A stretch of DNA of 64,000 bases from Micromonospora kangleipakensis (GCF_004217615.1 NZ_SHLD01000001.1:6696001-6760000); one strand, 5' to 3'. Shown: positions 17,752-26,500, counted from the stretch's first letter. The notes: generated from the letters alone by a model not told the origin. Numbers and translations: made by a program.

Positions 17752-18660
17752 TCACATCGCGGTCCGGGCCGACCACAGCTCCGGAAAGACCACCCGGGCC
17801 ATGCTGCGCTGCAACCAGGCCAGCCCGGCGGAGCCGCCGCTGCCGACCTTGGCGCCCATGGTGCGCTGCACCGCCTTGATGTGGTGCCAGCGCCAGTCAC
17901 CGAACCGCTCGGCCACCTCGGTCAGCGCCTCGCCGAGCAGCCGCAGGTGGTTGTCCGGGCCGCCGTCGGCGTAGATCCGCACCCAGGCCGCCTCGACGGC
18001 CGGGTTCGGCTCGTGCTCGACCGCCACGTCCCGCTCCAGCAGCTCGGCGGGGAGGTCGAAGCCCCGCCGGGCGAGCAGGGCGACCACGTCGTCCCAGAGA
18101 CTCGGCGCGGCGAGCGCGGCGGTCAGCTCGGCGTGCACCTCGGTCTGCCGGCGGAACGGGCGGATCAGCGCCGGGTCGCGGAGGCCGAGCAGGAACTCCA
18201 GCTGCCGGTACATCGCCGACTGGAAGCCGGAGCCCTCGCCGAGCAGGTTGCGGAACCGGTTGAAGTCGGCCGGGGTCATCCAGCGCAGCCCCTGCCAGGC
18301 CGCGTTGAGCCCCTCGAGGTGCAGGGCGGCGCGGCGCAGCGCCGGCAGCGCTTCCCAGACCCGGTTCGCCCGCAGCTCCCGCTGGGCGTGCCGCAGCTCA
18401 TGGCAGGTCAGCCCGAAGTACAGCTCCATGATCTGGCTGACCATCAGGAACGACATCTCGCCCGGGTCGTCACTGAGCGGCTGCTGCAGCCCGTGCAGCG
18501 TGCTCGCCCGCACGTACGCGTCGTAGGGCACCCGCTCGGTGAACTCCAGCGTCGGTTCGCCGCCGTTGCGCGCCGCCCGGGCCGCCCGCTGCTGCGGGGT
18601 GACCGGACGCACCGCAGCGGTCACCATCGGTGACCGCAGGTCCGTCTGCTCCACTGTCAT
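17752..18660 (-). CDS. kynA: Tryptophan 2,3-dioxygenase, Ser-for-His active-site variant
   Basis: 302-aa haem dioxygenase making N-formylkynurenine; first gene of the supraoperon. Family features: LHGLQQPLSDDPGEM (55-69), GSGFQSAMYRQLEFLLG, haem-ligand His260 in WRWHHIKAVQRTMG, and GSGGSAG (273-279). The residue aligned with active-site His55 of the Xanthomonas enzyme is Ser75 (MVSQIMEL where the classical form has QHQ), the residue type that indoleamine dioxygenases use there. ATG at 18660 with GGAGGGAG immediately upstream. Divergent from an AsnC-type regulator across 138 bp. Confidence 0.93.
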   Translation of the reverse strand: MTVEQTDLRSPMVTAAVRPVTPQQRAARAARNGGEPTLEFTERVPYDAYVRASTLHGLQQPLSDDPGEMSFLMVSQIMELYFGLTCHELRHAQRELRANRVWEALPALRRAALHLEGLNAAWQGLRWMTPADFNRFRNLLGEGSGFQSAMYRQLEFLLGLRDPALIRPFRRQTEVHAELTAALAAPSLWDDVVALLARRGFDLPAELLERDVAVEHEPNPAVEAAWVRIYADGGPDNHLRLLGEALTEVAERFGDWRWHHIKAVQRTMGAKVGSGGSAGLAWLQRSMARVVFPELWSARTAM

Positions 18661-18798
18661 CTCCCTCCGTACGCCGGGTAGCGTCATGATCCCGCGGGTG
18701 GATCGGCGAATGGAATGCCTGTTCAACGGCGGTACGGTGGTCGGACCTGCCGGATCAAAACCGGAATCGGGTCCGGGTTCACGAAGGAAAGGTCACGC
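18661..18798. promoter_or_regulatory. Divergent control region of the tryptophan catabolic operon and its Lrp/AsnC regulator
   Basis: 138 bp between kynA (minus) and the regulator (plus), containing no gene. It is less GC-rich than the flanks and holds partial palindromes such as GATCC..GGATC near 18690-18706 and CCGGA..TCCGG around 18751-18776. These are candidate operator halves for an Lrp-type octamer. A possible -35 TTGAAC for kynA is on the minus strand near 18721-18726, but I see no convincing -10. Confidence 0.5.
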
Positions 18799-19272
18799 AT
18801 GGACGACATGGACTGGGCGCTGCTGCGGGAGCTCCAGGCCGACGCCCGGCTCTCGTTCAGCGAGCTGTCCCGGCGGGTGCACCTGTCGCCGCCGGCGGTG
18901 GCCGAGCGGGTCCGCCGGCTGGAGGAGTCGGGCGTGATCACCGGCTACCACGCGCACGTCGACCTGGCCCGGGCCGGCCGCAGCGTGGTCGCGCTGATCC
19001 GGATGTCCTGCTACGGCCCGCGCTGCATCCTGAACGACCCCGAGGTGGCGCACTGGCCGGAGATCATGGAGATCCACCGGATCACCGGGGACGCGTGCAG
19101 CATGCTGAAGGTGGCGGCCGGCTCGATCGACGAGTTCGAGGGGGTCATCGACCGCCTCGCCCCGTACGGCCAGCCGTCCAGCACGATGGTCCTCTCCAGC
19201 CCACTGGAGTGGCACCCGCTGACCCCGCTCCCGCCGCCGACCGGCCCGACCCCGCCCGGTCGCCGCCGCTGA
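18799..19272 (+). CDS. Lrp/AsnC family transcriptional regulator (KynR-like)
   Basis: 157 aa. N-terminal winged HTH (DMDWALLRELQADARLSF, RVHLSPPAVAERVRRLEESG) followed by an Lrp effector domain (VALIRMSCYGPRC, EIHRITGDACSMLKV). KynR of Pseudomonas, an Lrp protein that senses kynurenine, has the same family and position, so a kynurenine-responsive local regulator is the natural inference. The ATG at 18799 follows AAGGAAAGG. A weak hairpin (19273-19288, 6-bp stem) follows the stop. The C-terminal tail is Pro-rich and probably disordered. Confidence 0.88.
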   Translation: MDDMDWALLRELQADARLSFSELSRRVHLSPPAVAERVRRLEESGVITGYHAHVDLARAGRSVVALIRMSCYGPRCILNDPEVAHWPEIMEIHRITGDACSMLKVAAGSIDEFEGVIDRLAPYGQPSSTMVLSSPLEWHPLTPLPPPTGPTPPGRRR

Positions 19273-19358
19273 CCGGGGTTTGCCCCGGGGGTAGCGGGAA
19301 TGCAGCCCTCACTGCCCGTCAGCAGGATTCCGGTGCGCCGCACCGGGAGGGGGGAATC

Positions 19359-19868
19359 ATGCGGGGGCTTGTGTCACATCGCGCCCTGTCCGCCGTACTG
19401 ACCGTACTGGGGCTGGTCGGGGCGCTCGTCCTGATGGTCGCAACGCCGGCCCGGGCCGGGGAGAACACCTTCGTCGAGGTCACGCCGAACCCCGCGCAGG
19501 CCGGCACCCGGGTCAGCATCCGGGCCAGCTGCGGCAACGACAACAACCGCCAGGCCGAGGTGAACTCGGACGCCTTCGGTCGGGTGATGCTCCGTCCGGA
19601 CAACGGCTTCCTGACCGGCGCGGTCACCATTCCCGGCAACAAGCAGCCCGGTGACTACCCGGTCGACCTGCGCTGCTCCAACGGCAACACGGCGTCGACC
19701 GTGCTCACCGTGCTGAACATGGCCCAGCCGAGCAAGGGCCCGGCGACCGGCGGCGGTGGCACCGCGACCGGCCGGGGCGCGGGCTCCCTGCTGCTGGTCG
19801 GTGGGCTGGCCGCGGTGGCGGTGGTGGCCGGTCTCAGCGCCCGTCGCAGGGCCGGCTCCCGCGTCTGA
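19359..19868 (+). CDS. Secreted, C-terminally anchored protein, probable class F sortase substrate
   Basis: 169 aa. Signal peptide (about 1-32, ending ATPARA), an Ig-like extracellular domain of about 85 residues (TFVEVTPNPAQAGTRVSIRA) with two cysteines (SCGNDN, LRCSNG), a Gly/Thr linker, then PATGGGG, a hydrophobic helix and a tail ARRRAGSRV. That C-terminus resembles a sorting signal, although the pentapeptide is not LPxTG. ATG at 19359 with GGGAGGGGGG upstream. A class F sortase gene follows 12 bp downstream on the same strand, so a substrate-enzyme pair is inferred. Confidence 0.75.
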   Translation: MRGLVSHRALSAVLTVLGLVGALVLMVATPARAGENTFVEVTPNPAQAGTRVSIRASCGNDNNRQAEVNSDAFGRVMLRPDNGFLTGAVTIPGNKQPGDYPVDLRCSNGNTASTVLTVLNMAQPSKGPATGGGGTATGRGAGSLLLVGGLAAVAVVAGLSARRRAGSRV

Positions 19869-19880
19869 CGAGGTGCGGCC

Positions 19881-21044
19881 ATGGCCCGCTCACGTGACCG
19901 GGACGACCGGGCGACACCGGACGGGGACATAGCGGCACGAGGCCGGATCACCGGAACCGCACGAGGCCGGATGGCCGGGACGGCACGAGGCCGGACGGCC
20001 GGGGCGGCACGAGGCCGGACGGCCGGGGCGGCACGAGGCCGGATCACCGGAACCGCACGAGGCCGGATGGCCGGGGCGGCACGAGGCCGGACGGCGGGGA
20101 CGGCACGAGGCCGGATCACGGGGATGGCACGAGGCCGCAACGTCGGGGCCGGACCTGACCGGAACGACCGGGCGACCCGGCCCGGGGACGACCAGGCCAC
20201 GCCGGGTCGGGGGCAGCGGCGGCCGTCCGCCGGCCGGCTGCGGGAGCACACTGGGGCCGGAAGCCGCCTCGCGGCGGGGGCCCGGTTGCTCTCCCGGGCC
20301 TCACGCCGGTTCGCCCGGGCCGCCGGGCACGCCTTCTCGGCCAGCGTCACCACGGCCGACCCGCAGGCCCGCCCAGTACCCGCCGCGGCGGCCCGCCGGG
20401 CGGCCGGCCGATGGCAGTCCCTCGGGCAACGGGGGCCGGGCGTCCCGGTGCTGGCGATCGCGGCGCTGATGGTGCTGATCGTGGCGATGCTCGGCGTGGA
20501 ACGGGTCACCGGGATCAGCGTCCTGCCGGAACAGCTCAGCGCCGGCCTGCGACCGCCGCCGAGGAAGTTCCCGGTGCTGCCGGCGAGCCCGCCGACGGAC
20601 ATCGCGATCGGCCGGATCGACCTGCGGGCCCCGGTGCACCGGGTCGGCATCGCCCCCGACGGCAGCATCGCCGTGCCGGAGGTGGACAGGTCCGGTGAGG
20701 CCGGCTGGTACGACCAGGGGCCGACGCCCGGACAGTACGGACCGGCGGTGATCGTCGGGCACGTCGACACCACCACCGGACCGGCGGTCTTCCACGACCT
20801 GAAGAGCCTGGACGACGGCGACCGGGTCGAGGTGACCCGGGAGGACCGGTCGGTGGCCGTCTTCGAGGTCACCGCGGTGCAGCGGTACGGCAAGGACCGG
20901 CTGCCGGTGGACGAGGTCTTCGGTGACTTCAGCCGCCCCAACCTGCGCCTGATCACCTGCGGTGGTCGCTGGGTGGGCGGCGAGACCGGGTACGCCGACA
21001 ACCTGGTGGTCTACGCGTCCCTGGTCAAGGCGCGCGGCCCGTGA
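19881..21044 (+). CDS. Class F sortase with N-terminal Arg/Gly octapeptide repeats
   Basis: 387 aa, whereas class F sortases are usually about 200-230. The C-terminal half is the sortase: membrane helix about 188-207, catalytic His294 in VIVGHVDTTTG and Cys360 in LITCGGRW. The N-terminal 160 residues are cytoplasmic by topology, very basic, and contain nine consecutive A-R-G-R-x-x-G-x units (residues 19-90) from a 24-bp DNA repeat. Start ATG at 19881 after GAGGTG. It probably processes the product of the gene immediately upstream. Confidence 0.88.
   Translation: MARSRDRDDRATPDGDIAARGRITGTARGRMAGTARGRTAGAARGRTAGAARGRITGTARGRMAGAARGRTAGTARGRITGMARGRNVGAGPDRNDRATRPGDDQATPGRGQRRPSAGRLREHTGAGSRLAAGARLLSRASRRFARAAGHAFSASVTTADPQARPVPAAAARRAAGRWQSLGQRGPGVPVLAIAALMVLIVAMLGVERVTGISVLPEQLSAGLRPPPRKFPVLPASPPTDIAIGRIDLRAPVHRVGIAPDGSIAVPEVDRSGEAGWYDQGPTPGQYGPAVIVGHVDTTTGPAVFHDLKSLDDGDRVEVTREDRSVAVFEVTAVQRYGKDRLPVDEVFGDFSRPNLRLITCGGRWVGGETGYADNLVVYASLVKARGP
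19935..20148 (+). repeat. 24-bp tandem repeat, about nine units, inside the sortase gene
   Basis: Unit GCACGAGGCCGGAT.. of exactly 24 bp; eight full copies at 19935-20126 and a ninth, diverged one to about 20148. The frame is preserved, giving the eight-residue peptide unit. Unit variants (IT/MA/TA in positions 5-6) recur in a partial higher-order order, suggesting block duplication. It is not a CRISPR: there are no unique spacers. Confidence 0.95.
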
Positions 21045-21051
21045 CCGCGGG

Positions 21052-21588
21052 TCAGGCTGCAACCTCCGACTCGCGCAGGTCGAGCCAGTCCGCCCAGCGC
21101 GGGTCGGGCGCCCGGTGGCCGAGCACCCGCCAGGCCGTCCCCTTCGGGGCCGCCGGCAGGCTGTGCAGCCGCCAGCCCAGCTCGGCCGGGGTCTTGTCGC
21201 CCTTGGTGTGGTTGCAGCGGGCGCAGGCGGCGACGACGTTCTCCCAGGCGTGCCGGCCGCCCCGGCTGCGCGGGAAGACGTGGTCGATGGTCTCCGCCGG
21301 CCCCCGGCAGTAGGCGCAGCGCCAGCCGTCCCGGGCGAAGATCGCCCGGCGGGAGAGCCCGACGTGGGTCCGGTACGGCACCCGGACGAAGCGGGTCAGC
21401 CGGACCACCGACGGCACCGGGAGCGCGTTGCGGGCGCTGTGCAGGACGCCGTCGCCGTCGGCGACGCAGACGGCCTTGGCCGAGAGCACGAGGATCGCGG
21501 CTCGACGCACCGACACGACACACAGCGGCTCGTAGGTGGCGTTGAGGACCAACGCGCCGGAGCCCGCCGTGGGTCGTATGTCAGGCAT
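21052..21588 (-). CDS. HNH endonuclease
   Basis: 178 aa, HNH family (counterpart of Rv2469c by position). The C-terminal half holds the zinc/HNH module: CAYCRGPAETIDHVFPRSRG, then NVVAACARCNHTKGDK. The N-terminal half (LVLNATYEPLCVVSVRRA) is typical of the stand-alone actinobacterial group. ATG at 21588 with GGGAGGG nine bases upstream; GTG three codons earlier lies too near that site. Convergent with the sortase gene at a 7-bp distance. Biological role not established. Confidence 0.9.
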   Translation of the reverse strand: MPDIRPTAGSGALVLNATYEPLCVVSVRRAAILVLSAKAVCVADGDGVLHSARNALPVPSVVRLTRFVRVPYRTHVGLSRRAIFARDGWRCAYCRGPAETIDHVFPRSRGGRHAWENVVAACARCNHTKGDKTPAELGWRLHSLPAAPKGTAWRVLGHRAPDPRWADWLDLRESEVAA

Positions 21589-21885
21589 CGTGCTCACCCT
21601 CCCGGTCCAGCTGCTCCCGCCGCTGTCGCACCGGAGTCCGCCCCGCGGGCAGCGGGGAGCCGCACCGGCGCCGGCCGGATCACCGACGTCCGCTGCGCCA
21701 ATCGTCCCTGATCGGACCCCGGATTGCACGTACTAATCCGGGGTATCCCCTTGAACCTTCCGTGCCCGTGCCAAGATGACCGGTTCCGCCCGGGTTGATC
21801 GCCGCCGCCGGCGGTCGCTCGCCCGGTGGTCACCGTCCGGAGGGTCGGCGGCGGCCGCACCGGAGCCTTGCGGTACGAAGACAGG

Positions 21886-22938
21886 GTGAGTGCCGCCAGT
21901 CTGATCCTCCTCGCCCTGCCCGCCGTGGACCCGAGCCCCGCACCGTCCGCCGACTGCCGGACGGACCCCTGGTGCAAGAACGTCTACGAGCTGACCGACT
22001 CGGCCTGGTTCGCCGAGGGCAGCTACTGGATCGTGCTGAAGCCGCTGCGGGTCATCCTGATCCTGCTGCTCGCCATCGTCGCCCGCTGGGCGCTGCACCG
22101 CACGATCAACCGGCTGGTGCGGACCACCACCGAGGGCGCGGTGCCCACCATGCTCCGGCCGCTGCGGGAGCGGATCCCCAGCGCCACGCTCGAACCGGAG
22201 CAGTTCGTACCGGAGCGGCGGCGGCAGCGGGCCGAGGCGATCGGCTCGGTGCTGCGCAGCCTGGTCACCGCCTTCATCTTCGGCATCGCGCTGCTGATGG
22301 TGCTGAAGGAGTTCAGCTTCGACCTGGCGCCCCTGCTGGCCAGCGCCGGCATCGCCGGCGTGGCGCTCGGCTTCGGCGCGCAGAGCCTGGTCAAGGACCT
22401 GATCGCCGGCCTGTTCATGCTGATCGAGGACCAGTACGGCGTCGGTGACACCGTCGACCTGGGCGAGGCGACCGGGATGGTGGAGGCGGTCGGCCTGCGG
22501 GTCACCACCGTGCGGGACGGGCGGGGCGTGCTCTGGTACATCCGCAACGGCGAGATCGTCCGGGTCGGCAACAAGAGCCAGGGCTGGGCGCTGGTGGTGG
22601 TCGACCTGCCGATCGGCTTCGCCGGCACGGAGCAGGCGACCGCGGTGCTGCGGACGGCGGCGGCCTCGATGGCGATGGACCCGGAGCTGGCGCCGCAGAT
22701 CGTCGAGGAGCCCGAGGTGCTCGGCGTCGAGCAGATGACGGTGGACGGCGCGGTGATCCGCACCGTGGTCAAGACGACCGCCGACGGGCAGTTCGCGGTC
22801 GGCCGGGAGCTGCGCCGCCGGCTCGCCGAGGCGCTGGAGAACTCCGGCATCACCGCCCGGATCGCCGCCGGCCGGCTCTACCCGGGCATGCCGGCCCCGG
22901 CACCCGCTCGGGAGACCGGGACGGGTGGACCGACCTGA
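21886..22938 (+). CDS. MscS-family mechanosensitive channel
   Basis: 350 aa. N-terminal region with a membrane helix (IVLKPLRVILILLLAIVARWAL), a second helix (SLVTAFIFGIALLMVL), then the pore-lining segment LLASAGIAGVALGFGAQSLVKDLIAGLFMLIEDQ in pieces typical of MscS TM3. The beta domain YGVGDTVDLGEATGMVEAVGLR and a C-terminal alpha/beta domain follow. GTG at 21886 (MSAASLILL) is the likely start. Probably an osmotic release valve or solute/ion channel in the plasma membrane. Confidence 0.9.
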   Translation: MSAASLILLALPAVDPSPAPSADCRTDPWCKNVYELTDSAWFAEGSYWIVLKPLRVILILLLAIVARWALHRTINRLVRTTTEGAVPTMLRPLRERIPSATLEPEQFVPERRRQRAEAIGSVLRSLVTAFIFGIALLMVLKEFSFDLAPLLASAGIAGVALGFGAQSLVKDLIAGLFMLIEDQYGVGDTVDLGEATGMVEAVGLRVTTVRDGRGVLWYIRNGEIVRVGNKSQGWALVVVDLPIGFAGTEQATAVLRTAAASMAMDPELAPQIVEEPEVLGVEQMTVDGAVIRTVVKTTADGQFAVGRELRRRLAEALENSGITARIAAGRLYPGMPAPAPARETGTGGPT

Positions 22939-23086
22939 CGCCGCCGGGCCGCCCCGGCGGACGGACGATCCGGGGGTCGCGGACCGCGCGGCCCCTCGGG
23001 TATCGTCCGTTCGTTCAGTCGGAGATGCGACGATCAATCCGTTCACCCTAGCCAGTTGTCAGACGATCGGGCAGAATCCGGTGCAA

Positions 23087-23105
23087 CACGCTCCAAGGGG
23101 GCGTG
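23087..23105. other. Small hairpin in the 255-bp leader region of the MFS gene
   Basis: Perfect 8-bp stem (one wobble) with a 3-nt loop, 88 bp upstream of the transporter start. The rest of 22939-23193 is non-coding and contains no other feature I recognise. It could end transcription from mscS or act in the leader of the transporter gene. Confidence 0.4.
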
Positions 23106-23193
23106 CTCGTGTCCTCGCTGATCCGTAGATCTGACGACGGTTCCCGGGCAGGTCATCACGAGTGGCCGACCTTGGGGAACGATGGAGGCGACG

Positions 23194-24570
23194 GTGTCCG
23201 ACGAGCGACCTGCCCGGGAGGGCCCAGCCACCTTCCGTGAAGTTTTCGCCCAGGTCGAATACCGCGCCGTCTTCGCGGCCAGCGCACTCTCCTGGATCGG
23301 CGACTACATCGCCAAGGCCGCGGTGACCGTCCTGGTCTACCGGGAGACCGAGTCGGTGGCCCTCTCCGCCGCCGCCTTCGCGGTCAGTTACCTGCCCTGG
23401 CTGGTCGGCGGTCCGTTGCTCGCCACGCTCGCCGAACGGCACCGCTACCGGCAGGTCATGGTGACCTGTGACCTGGTCCGGATGGCGCTGATGGTGCTGG
23501 TGGCCATTCCCGGCAACCCGCCGTGGCTGATCCTCGCCCTGCTCTTCGGCACCACGCTCGCCAACCCGCCGAGCCAGGCCGCCCGGTCCGCGCTCATGCC
23601 GCTGATCCTGACCGGCGACCGCGTGGTGGTGGGCCTCTCGATCAACGCCAGCACCGGCCAGGCCGCCCAGGTGCTCGGTTACCTGATCGGCGCGGGGATC
23701 GCCACGGTCAACCCGACCGCAGCACTGCTGATCAACGCGGCCACCTTCGGCGGCTCGGCCCTGCTGGTCCGGTTCGGCGTCCGGGACCGGCCGCCCGCGA
23801 TGACCGCCGCGCACCGCAGCCATCTGCTGCGGGAGACCGCGCAGGGCTTCCAGATCGTCTTCGGCCGGCCGGTGCTGCGGGCCATCGCCGTGCTGGTGTT
23901 CAGCGCGATGCTCTTCTCCATCGTGCCGGAGGGCCTCGCCGCGGCCTGGGCCGCCGAGGGGGCCGGGGGCGACCTCGACACCGGGGTCGCGCAGGCCGTC
24001 ATCATGGCCGCCAACCCGGTCGGCTTCATCCTCGGCGGGTTGCTGGTCGGCCGGGCGTTCTCCCCCGCCCGCCGGCTCACGCTGATGCGGCCGCTGGCGG
24101 TCCTCGCCCCCCTGGCACTCGTCCCGGCGCTGCTCGACCCGCCGCCGGTGGTGGTGGCGATCCTCGCCGCCGCCTGCGGCTTCGCCGTCGCCGGCCTCCT
24201 GCCGGTGGCCAACGGCCTCTTCGTGCGGGCCCTGCCCGACGGCTATCGCGCCCGGGCGTTCGGCGTCATGGCCAGCGGGATCCAGATCATCCAGGGCGTC
24301 GCGGTGCTGGCCACCGGGCTGCTCGCTGAGCGGTTCCCCATCCCGGCCGTGGTGGGCACCTGGAGCGCCGCCGGGGTGGTACTGATGGTCGCGGCGGCGC
24401 TGACCTGGCCGAGCCGGGAGGCGGTGGACGCCGCCGTCGAGGCCGCCGGCCGGGTCGACTCCGCCGGGACGCTCCCGCACTCCCGGCGGCCGCGCACGCC
24501 GGCCCAGGCGACCGGGGCGGCCGACGAGCGGTCGGGCGAGCGGAGCCGGCACAGTCACGCGGTGACCTGA
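23194..24570 (+). CDS. MFS transporter (EntS-like exporter)
   Basis: 458 aa with about ten to twelve membrane helices, of the MFS_3/EntS type (macrolide or siderophore export-like). Seen: [21 protein letters not shown], the loop [20 protein letters not shown] (MFS motif A-like), [17 protein letters not shown], and later [15 protein letters not shown]. The cytoplasmic tail of about 45 residues is polar. GTG at 23194 is chosen because GGAGG sits five bases upstream; an ATG at 23182 is the alternative. Substrate unknown. Confidence 0.85.
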   Translation: MSDERPAREGPATFREVFAQVEYRAVFAASALSWIGDYIAKAAVTVLVYRETESVALSAAAFAVSYLPWLVGGPLLATLAERHRYRQVMVTCDLVRMALMVLVAIPGNPPWLILALLFGTTLANPPSQAARSALMPLILTGDRVVVGLSINASTGQAAQVLGYLIGAGIATVNPTAALLINAATFGGSALLVRFGVRDRPPAMTAAHRSHLLRETAQGFQIVFGRPVLRAIAVLVFSAMLFSIVPEGLAAAWAAEGAGGDLDTGVAQAVIMAANPVGFILGGLLVGRAFSPARRLTLMRPLAVLAPLALVPALLDPPPVVVAILAAACGFAVAGLLPVANGLFVRALPDGYRARAFGVMASGIQIIQGVAVLATGLLAERFPIPAVVGTWSAAGVVLMVAAALTWPSREAVDAAVEAAGRVDSAGTLPHSRRPRTPAQATGAADERSGERSRHSHAVT

Positions 24571-24632
24571 GCCACCCGTCCACCGGGCGACGGGCCCGGC
24601 CGTCCCGCGGCGGCACCTGGCAGGATGGAACG

Positions 24633-25061
24633 GTGACTTCCGCAGGCGAATCCGACCGGCCCGACAACTCGATGACCCTCTTCGAGGCGGTCGGTGGCGA
24701 ACCCACCTTCCGCAAGCTGGTGGACGAGTTCTACGCCGGCGTCGCGACCGACCCTCTGCTGCGGCCGATGTACCCGGAGGAGGACCTCGGCCCCGCGGCA
24801 GACCGGTTCGCCCTCTTCCTGATGCAGTACTGGGGCGGCCCGAACACGTACTCGGTGCAGCGCGGCCACCCGCGGCTGCGGATGCGGCACGCGCCGTTCC
24901 GGATCGGCGCGGCGGAGCGGGACGCCTGGCTGCGCCACATGCGGCGCGCCGTCGACCGGCTGGACCTGCCGCCGGAGATCGCGGGCGCGCTCTGGGACTA
25001 CCTGGAGCGGGCCGCGCACTTCATGGTCAACGCGCCGGAGGACCCGGCCGTCGGGGCCTGA
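24633..25061 (+). CDS. glbO: Group II truncated haemoglobin
   Basis: 142 aa. Truncated 2/2 globin of the HbO group: [19 protein letters not shown] (B10 Tyr), [26 protein letters not shown] (proximal His in RMRH) given here in parts, and [12 protein letters not shown] at the C-terminus. It binds O2 and probably handles NO or peroxide near the membrane. GTG at 24633 after AGGATGG. It corresponds in position to Rv2470 and is followed by a strong bidirectional hairpin. Confidence 0.93.
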   Translation: MTSAGESDRPDNSMTLFEAVGGEPTFRKLVDEFYAGVATDPLLRPMYPEEDLGPAADRFALFLMQYWGGPNTYSVQRGHPRLRMRHAPFRIGAAERDAWLRHMRRAVDRLDLPPEIAGALWDYLERAAHFMVNAPEDPAVGA

Positions 25062-25082
25062 CCGCGGGCGACCGCGCGGCGC

Positions 25083-25105
25083 GGCCGGGGCCACCGGCCC
25101 CGGCC
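25083..25105. terminator. Bidirectional hairpin between glbO and the YbjN gene
   Basis: Perfect 10-bp GC stem (25083-25092 with 25096-25105) and a 3-nt loop, in the 51-bp gap between two convergent genes. Confidence 0.8.
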
Positions 25106-25112
25106 GGTGCGG

Positions 25113-25625
25113 TCAGAGCAGGGCGCCCTCGTCGTGCAGCCAGTCCACGAAGGTGGTGGCGACCGCCGCGCCGCAGTCGAGCATCTCGACCAGCAGCGCG
25201 TCGTGCGTCCCGGCGCCGAGCGGCACCTGCAGCTCGGCGTAGATCGGCAGCTGGCCGCGCTCGGTCGGGTCGCCGATGTACGCCTTGCAGAACCGTCGGG
25301 TGTGGTTCCACTCGTTGACCACCCGGTAGGCCCGGTCCGCCCAGTCCGGCGGCACCGTCGCGTGTGGACGGGCCCGCATCACCAGGATCTCGTCCTCCGG
25401 CCCCTCCAGGGTGACCAGCACCGCGTGCCGCTCCCACATGGCCAGCAGGTTGCCGCCGCCGTCGGCCAGGTAACGCACGTCGAGCAGGTCGAGCGCGTCG
25501 CAGACCCGGCGGAGGGTGACCGGGGCGACGGTGGCCGGCATCTCCGCGATCACCGGCCGGTCGCCGGCCGCGTCGTCCGCCGGCTGCCGGGGGGCCGGTG
25601 GTCCGACCCGGACGGTGTCATCCAC
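25113..25625 (-). CDS. YbjN-domain protein
   Basis: 170 aa. Assigned to the YbjN family (type III secretion chaperone-like fold; function in actinobacteria unknown). Seen: VTLRRVCDALDLLDVRYLAD, LVTLEGPEDEILVMRAR, AYRVVNEWNHTRRFCKAYIG and the hydrophobic C-terminal helix AAVATTFVDWLHDEGALL. GTG at 25625 is likely (MDDTVRVGP); an internal ATG near 25541 would give just the domain. No signal peptide. Confidence 0.75.
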   Translation of the reverse strand: MDDTVRVGPPAPRQPADDAAGDRPVIAEMPATVAPVTLRRVCDALDLLDVRYLADGGGNLLAMWERHAVLVTLEGPEDEILVMRARPHATVPPDWADRAYRVVNEWNHTRRFCKAYIGDPTERGQLPIYAELQVPLGAGTHDALLVEMLDCGAAVATTFVDWLHDEGALL

Positions 25626-25825
25626 TGTGATCCCGCTTCGAGTTTCCGGATCGCCGCCACCGGCGGGACCTGGGCGCCATGACCACCACGGCATCGCTCG
25701 CGCACCTCACTCCCCAGCGGATCCAGTCGCCTACGGTGCGTTGGATCCGAGGATGGACGGTACCCGGACAGCCGGATTGAGGCATCCCCCCAACGGCCGC
25801 CCCAGCCCGGAAGGATGATCCGGGG

Positions 25826-26500
25826 TCATCCGTTCGGATGACCAACTCTCGGCGTCAGGGTGAGTCCGGCGACCTTCCGCGACCACGCGGCTCCGTACGG
25901 TCCGACCAGGCCGACCCATTGGCCGGCGACGCGTACCTGCACGTCGCCGGGGCCGAGGAAGCCCATCCGGACCAGCCCCTGCACCAACCGCTGCGGCACC
26001 TCGACCGGGGTGTCCGGGGAGTCGTCGGGGGTGACCACCACCGCGACGTGGTCGAGCAGGGCGTCCCGCAGCGCCCGCTGCCCCACCGCGCGGCCACCCA
26101 CGCCGTGGGTGGCCGCCTCGCGCAGGGCGCCGGCCGCCGCCGTGGCGATCCGGCGCAGCTCCCCGGCCGGCAGCGTCTCCACCGCCCGGCTGGCCGCCGG
26201 CGGCAGCGGCCACCGCCACTGGTCGTCCCGGCGGCCCGGCAGCGCCCCGCCGGCGGCCTCCAACTCGGCCAGCAGCTCGGCCGCCGCGACGGTGACGTCA
26301 CCGGGGGCGACCCCGCTGACGGTGCGGACCACGAGCACGCCCCACGGCAGCCGGGCCCAGAGGGCGGTACGGCCCGCGCCGGGCACCGGGCGGAGCCGGA
26401 CCACGGCGGCCGGGTCCAGCCGGACCAGCCGGGCCAGGAAGGCGCCCGCGTCGGCCACGCCCGCCAGCCCGTGCCCGCCGGTCTCCGCCGCCCCGGTCAC
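25826..26500 (-). CDS. Hypothetical protein, 224 aa, coupled to thioesterase
   Basis: Not recognised. Mostly Ala/Leu/Val-rich helices. It contains RLRPVPGAGRTALWARLPWGVLVVR, here in part, a central WRWPLPPAASRAVE, and a C-terminal mixed domain (VPQRLVQGLVRMGFLGPGDVQVRVAGQ, in part). No clear signal or membrane helix and no catalytic motif. GTG at 26500 overlaps the thioesterase stop by 4 bp, so it is the third gene of an ettA-thioesterase operon. Confidence 0.7.
   Translation of the reverse strand: MTGAAETGGHGLAGVADAGAFLARLVRLDPAAVVRLRPVPGAGRTALWARLPWGVLVVRTVSGVAPGDVTVAAAELLAELEAAGGALPGRRDDQWRWPLPPAASRAVETLPAGELRRIATAAAGALREAATHGVGGRAVGQRALRDALLDHVAVVVTPDDSPDTPVEVPQRLVQGLVRMGFLGPGDVQVRVAGQWVGLVGPYGAAWSRKVAGLTLTPRVGHPNG

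Noticed and set aside
19935..20148. CRISPR-like regular repeat
   Set aside because: Units are directly adjacent, in frame and without unique spacers; it is a coding tandem repeat in the sortase gene.
25623..25694. N-terminal extension of the YbjN gene to 25694
   Set aside because: Extra residues (MPWWSWRPGP) are Pro/Gly-rich without a ribosome site; GTG at 25625 is better.
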